Below are positions 17,605 through 20,528 of a stretch of 20,528 nt of DNA, one piece after another. Under the pieces are notes generated by a model that searched no databases, was not told the origin of the DNA, and was given only the letters and a program-made list of their open reading frames with translations. The stretch's first letter is position 1, and each line of letters opens with the position of its first letter. Origin of the DNA: an uncultured Collinsella sp. (lineage in GTDB: Bacteria > Actinomycetota > Coriobacteriia > Coriobacteriales > Coriobacteriaceae); contig URKH01000036.1 of assembly GCA_900548255.1 (NCBI GenBank), positions 1-20,528 of the forward strand. Reading direction: 5' to 3'. Both the position numbers and the translations under genes were made by a program.

Positions 17605-19218
17605 ATGGCCATCATCAACAAGGGTATGTCCAGGCGTTCGTTCCTCGGCCTCACCGGCAGCGTCGCTGCTGTCGCAGGGCTTGGTCTCACCGGCTGCGGT
17701 GGCAGCTCTAGCGACGAGGGTTCCGCTTCCGGTTCCACCGATTCCGCCAATCGTGGCGGCGGCGTGATCACCGCTGGTTCCGCTTACGCTCCGTCCAGCT
17801 TCGATCCCGCCAGCACCGGCTCCGCAGTGGGCCTGGGTGCTAACTGGCACGTCGTCGAGGGCCTCTACGGCATCGATTACCACGACTACAGCACCTTCAA
17901 CGAGCTCGCCACCGACGATCCCAAGTCTGTGGATGACACCACTTTCGAGGTCACCATCCGCAAGGGCGCCAAGTTTTCCGATGGCACCGAGGTCACCGCT
18001 GACGATGTCGTTGCCTCCTACACCGCTTGCGCCGCTTCCGCTACCTATGCTCCGTTCTTCCAGCCCTTCGAGTCCATCGAGGCCAAGGACGCCAGCACCG
18101 TGACGGTCAAGACCAAGGTCCCCAACTTCTCCCTGCTCAAGGATCGTCTGGCCATCGTCCGCGTTACCCCGGCCACCCAGACCGAGGAGGATCGCGCCAA
18201 GCAGCCGATCGGCTCCGGCCCCTGGATGTACGACTCTATCTCCGATACCGAGATCACCCTGGTTCCCAACCCCGAGTACAACGGTGAGTATGCTGCCGAG
18301 GATAAGAAGATCCAGTACAGCATCCTGACCGACCCCACCGCTCGCGTTACCGCTCAGCAGGAGGGCTCCACGCTCGTTATGGAGCTCGTTACCGCTGACG
18401 CCGTCGACCAGCTCGAGAGCGCCGGCTGCAAGATCGATAACGTTCAGGGTTTCGGCACCCGCTTCATCATGTTCAACGTCGCCAAGGAGCCTTGGAACAA
18501 CGTCAAGGTCCGTCAGGCTGTCATGTATGCGCTCGACACCGAGAAGATGGTCAGCAACACCTTCGCCGGCCTTGCCACCGCTGCCAGCTGCTACCTGCCC
18601 AAGAGCTTCACCAACTATCATGAGGCTTCCACGGTGTACAAGACCGATGCCAAGAAGGCTAAGAAGCTCATCGAGGAGTCTGGCATCACCCCGGGTGCCA
18701 TCACCCTGCGCACCACCGACAACGAGCAGATTAAGGGCATGGCCGCCCAGGTCAAGAACGACCTCGACGCTCTCGGCTTCGATGTGACCATCCAGACCGA
18801 TACCTCGCCGGCCACCTACGCTGCCATCGACGGCGGCGAGGCCTACGATATCCTCCTTGCCCCTGGCGATCCTTCCTGCTTCGGCGCCGACCCCGACCTG
18901 CTGCTCAACTGGTGGTACGGCGACAACGTTTGGATGCAGACCCGTTGCCCGTGGAAGGAGTCCGCTGAGTGGCAGAAGCTCCACGGTCTCATGGACGAGG
19001 CTCTTGCCGCCGAGGGCGACGAGCAGCAGAAGAAGTGGAACGAGTGCTTCGACATCATTGCCGACAACGCCGTTCTGTACCCCGTTGTCCACGTCAAGAC
19101 CGTCTCCGCTTCCTGGGACGATCCGTCCACTGCGCCCAACGGCGAGGCCCTCGATGGCTTCAAGGGCATCGGTACGACGAGCATGTCCTTCAGGGGCGTT
19201 GCGACCGTCAAGGCGTAA
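17605..19218 (+). CDS. Peptide-type ABC transporter solute-binding lipoprotein (SBP family 5)
   Basis: A 537-residue extracellular binding protein of the family that feeds oligopeptide, dipeptide or nickel importers. The N-terminus carries a twin-arginine motif SRRSFLG (residues 9-15), a hydrophobic stretch, and a lipobox LTGC with C31 as the lipid anchor, so export through Tat and lipidation are likely. A Gly/Ser/Asp-rich linker follows. The family-5 signature RKGAKFSDGTEVTADDV lies near residues 117-133. AGGAG at 17595-17599 sets ATG 17605; a second Met at residue 8 is less well placed. Codon use is extremely uniform (mostly C-ending), unlike coaE or slt, pointing to high expression. It heads an importer unit with two permease genes. 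The ligand cannot be told from sequence; no ATPase gene is in view. Confidence 0.93.
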   Translation: MAIINKGMSRRSFLGLTGSVAAVAGLGLTGCGGSSSDEGSASGSTDSANRGGGVITAGSAYAPSSFDPASTGSAVGLGANWHVVEGLYGIDYHDYSTFNELATDDPKSVDDTTFEVTIRKGAKFSDGTEVTADDVVASYTACAASATYAPFFQPFESIEAKDASTVTVKTKVPNFSLLKDRLAIVRVTPATQTEEDRAKQPIGSGPWMYDSISDTEITLVPNPEYNGEYAAEDKKIQYSILTDPTARVTAQQEGSTLVMELVTADAVDQLESAGCKIDNVQGFGTRFIMFNVAKEPWNNVKVRQAVMYALDTEKMVSNTFAGLATAASCYLPKSFTNYHEASTVYKTDAKKAKKLIEESGITPGAITLRTTDNEQIKGMAAQVKNDLDALGFDVTIQTDTSPATYAAIDGGEAYDILLAPGDPSCFGADPDLLLNWWYGDNVWMQTRCPWKESAEWQKLHGLMDEALAAEGDEQQKKWNECFDIIADNAVLYPVVHVKTVSASWDDPSTAPNGEALDGFKGIGTTSMSFRGVATVKA

Positions 19219-19280
19219 GACTCGCTTGAGTCTGTATGCAGGATGTCGGTCGTTGGGACCGTATCCTCATAGTTGAAACA

Positions 19281-19335
19281 AAGACCCGGGCGACCTCGAT
19301 GTCGCTCGGGTCTTGTAATGAGTATCCGTACTCAT
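19281..19335 (+). other. Paired stem-loops between binding-protein and permease genes
   Basis: The first stem (19281-19294 with 19301-19314) is 14 bp with one G-U pair and a 6-base loop. The second, ATGAGTA (19318-19324) with TACTCAT (19329-19335), is a perfect 7 bp with a 4-base loop. Neither is followed by a T-run. In importer operons such structures often stabilise the abundant binding-protein mRNA or partly block read-through, lowering permease output; that role here is inference. Confidence 0.65.
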
Positions 19336-19375
19336 ATACCAGTTGGTCCTACCGACAAAAGAAAGGGGAGAGAAC

Positions 19376-20332
19376 GTGAACAACTTGCTACGTTTGATTG
19401 GAAGGCGTCTTGTGGCGCTGCCGATCATGGCATTGGGCGTCACCGTCCTGGTGTTCTTCCTTATGTCGTTCTCCAAGACCGACCCCGCCTACACGGCGTT
19501 GGGTGACGGTGCCTCGCCCGAGGCGGTTGCCGAGTACCATGAGAAGTATGGTCTGGACGACCCCTGGCCTGTGCGCTACGTGCGCTATATGGGCGATTTG
19601 ATCCATGGTGACATGGGCACCTATGGTGCTGCTCGCAACTCCGTTGCCAAGCGCATCTCCACGGCCCTGCCCGTCACGATGCAGCTGACCTTCATCGGCC
19701 TTGCCATCGGTGCGGTCGTTTCGTTTTTACTCGGCGTCATCGCGGCACTGTATCGCGACAAATGGCCGGACCAAGTGATCCGCGTCTTTTCCATCGCCGG
19801 CTTGGCAACCCCGTCGTTCTGGCTTGCCGTTCTGTTGATCCTGCTGTTCTCTTCCTACCTTAAGGTGCTTCCGGCATCGGGTGCTCTGCCTCACTTCACC
19901 ACGAATCCGGCTGGCTATCTGGGACGTATGATCATGCCCGCTATCGCCTTGGCATTTCCGCTGACGGGCCAGATGACTCGTATCGTGCGTACCGCCATGG
20001 TCGAGGAGCTCGATAAGGATTATGTCCGTATGGCTCGCGGCGCCGGCGTTCCCGAGAAGGTCGTCGTCGGCATCAACGTTCTTCGCAATGCGCTGATCAC
20101 CCCGGTCACCACCCTCGGTCTTAAGATCGGTTACCTCATGGGCGGCGCCGTCGTCATCGAGGTTATCTTCAACCTCCCCGGCATGGGCACCGCGATTCTG
20201 CAGGGCGTTCAGGGCAACGAGGCGAACCTGGTTCAGGGCGTCGTTATCGTCGTTGCTCTTGCCTTCATCATCATCAACATCGTGGTTGACATGCTCTACC
20301 TGCTCATCAACCCGCGCATCAGGACGGTGTAG
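19376..20332 (+). CDS. ABC transporter permease, DppB/OppB type
   Basis: A 318-residue inner-membrane permease that should form half of the channel of the peptide-type importer whose binding protein lies upstream. Membrane segments lie near 11-30, 101-122, 134-160, 185-203, 236-262 and 287-312, matching the usual six. The EAA-loop segment DYVRMARGAG (215-224), which contacts the ATPase, is followed by GVPEKVVVGINVLRNAL as in DppB/OppB. The start is GTG 19376, with AAGGGGAG ending 5 bases upstream; a TTG at 19343 would add 11 residues over the ribosome site and is rejected. It is 157 bases downstream of the binding-protein gene, separated by two hairpins, and 3 bases before the next permease gene. 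Confidence 0.95.
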   Translation: MNNLLRLIGRRLVALPIMALGVTVLVFFLMSFSKTDPAYTALGDGASPEAVAEYHEKYGLDDPWPVRYVRYMGDLIHGDMGTYGAARNSVAKRISTALPVTMQLTFIGLAIGAVVSFLLGVIAALYRDKWPDQVIRVFSIAGLATPSFWLAVLLILLFSSYLKVLPASGALPHFTTNPAGYLGRMIMPAIALAFPLTGQMTRIVRTAMVEELDKDYVRMARGAGVPEKVVVGINVLRNALITPVTTLGLKIGYLMGGAVVIEVIFNLPGMGTAILQGVQGNEANLVQGVVIVVALAFIIINIVVDMLYLLINPRIRTV

Positions 20333-20335
20333 ATT

Positions 20336-20528
20336 ATGGTAAAGATTCGAGAGAAGCAAACCGAGCAGCTCGAGAAGGCTGCCTCCAAGGGGCTCAAGCT
20401 CGGTGGCTGGAAGAAGATGACGCTGTCTTCTAAGATTGCCGCCGTCGTGTTGGTGCTGGTCGCCCTGACTGCGATTCTGGCGCCCCTTCTTGCCCCCTAT
20501 AGCCCGGTCGAGATTTTTACGGCTCCCC
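20336..20528 (+). CDS. ABC transporter permease, DppC/OppC type (5' part only)
   Basis: The frame opens at ATG 20336, three bases after the preceding permease stop, and runs off the window end with 64 codons visible. A charged cytoplasmic arm of about 40 residues (MVKIREKQTEQLEKAAS) is followed by a first membrane helix (IAAVVLVLVALTAILAPLLAPY) and PVEIF, the usual N-terminus of a DppC/OppC permease. Position and spacing support its being the partner half of the channel. The upstream ribosome site is weak (AGGA at 20321-20324), so translation is probably coupled. Confidence 0.9.
   Translation, partial: MVKIREKQTEQLEKAASKGLKLGGWKKMTLSSKIAAVVLVLVALTAILAPLLAPYSPVEIFTAP

Noticed and set aside
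17430..17711. Open frame of 93 codons within the leader and start of the binding-protein gene
   Set aside because: It overlaps the hairpins and the clear Tat signal of the next gene, lacks a ribosome site, and its product resembles nothing known.
17587..19092. 501-codon minus-strand open frame opposite the solute-binding protein
   Set aside because: Same codon-bias artefact; the product is a Gly/Val/Leu-rich low-complexity sequence with no motif, opposite a strong Tat-lipoprotein gene.

Overview
The window looks like ordinary chromosome from a moderately GC-rich actinobacterium. The best guess is a gut Coriobacteriia member, with Collinsella as the closest genus I can suggest. This rests on the gene set (Mrp/NBP35 ATPase, two orphan flavoproteins, LTA-synthase-like enzyme, long UvrB, C-P-x-H zinc knuckle in UvrA), on near-absence of TTA, CTA and TCA codons in the strongly biased genes, and on a LexA-type box of the Gram-positive/actinobacterial form before uvrA. 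The genus is inference; no rRNA or marker comparison was possible.

Layout. Positions 1-204 hold a strong terminator for an unseen upstream gene and a T-rich promoter region. A forward operon follows: coaE (CoA biosynthesis), a small membrane-anchored lytic transglycosylase, and uvrB, closed by a hairpin at 3716-3757. Facing it on the minus strand is mrp (Fe-S cluster carrier ATPase), directly abutting an HI0933/YhiN-type flavoprotein gene, then a terminator, then a COG2509-type flavoprotein gene. Upstream of these, also on the minus strand, lies a large LTA-synthase/phosphoglycerol-transferase-like membrane enzyme. It diverges from uvrA (10094-12973). Next comes a tight forward operon of a ybaK-like tRNA deacylase, murJ (lipid II flippase) and uvrC, separated by 3 and 0 bases and all in one reading frame. 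A 365-base gene-free leader full of inverted repeats precedes a peptide-type ABC importer: a Tat/lipobox solute-binding protein, a paired hairpin spacer, one complete DppB/OppB-type permease, and the start of a DppC/OppC-type permease cut by the window end.

How the genes fit together. All three subunits of the UvrABC excision nuclease lie within about 16 kb but in three different transcription units, interleaved with cell-envelope genes (slt, LTA synthase-like, murJ). Only uvrA shows a recognisable LexA-type operator. The peptide importer is an independent module whose binding-protein gene has the most uniform codon use of the window, which suggests high expression.

I found no mobile element, CRISPR array, tRNA or rRNA, and no clearly novel multi-gene system. 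The most interesting signals are a changed cysteine set in the putative Fe-S region of UvrC, the structured leader before the peptide importer, the LexA-like box at uvrA, and the in-frame TAG-GTG junction between murJ and uvrC.
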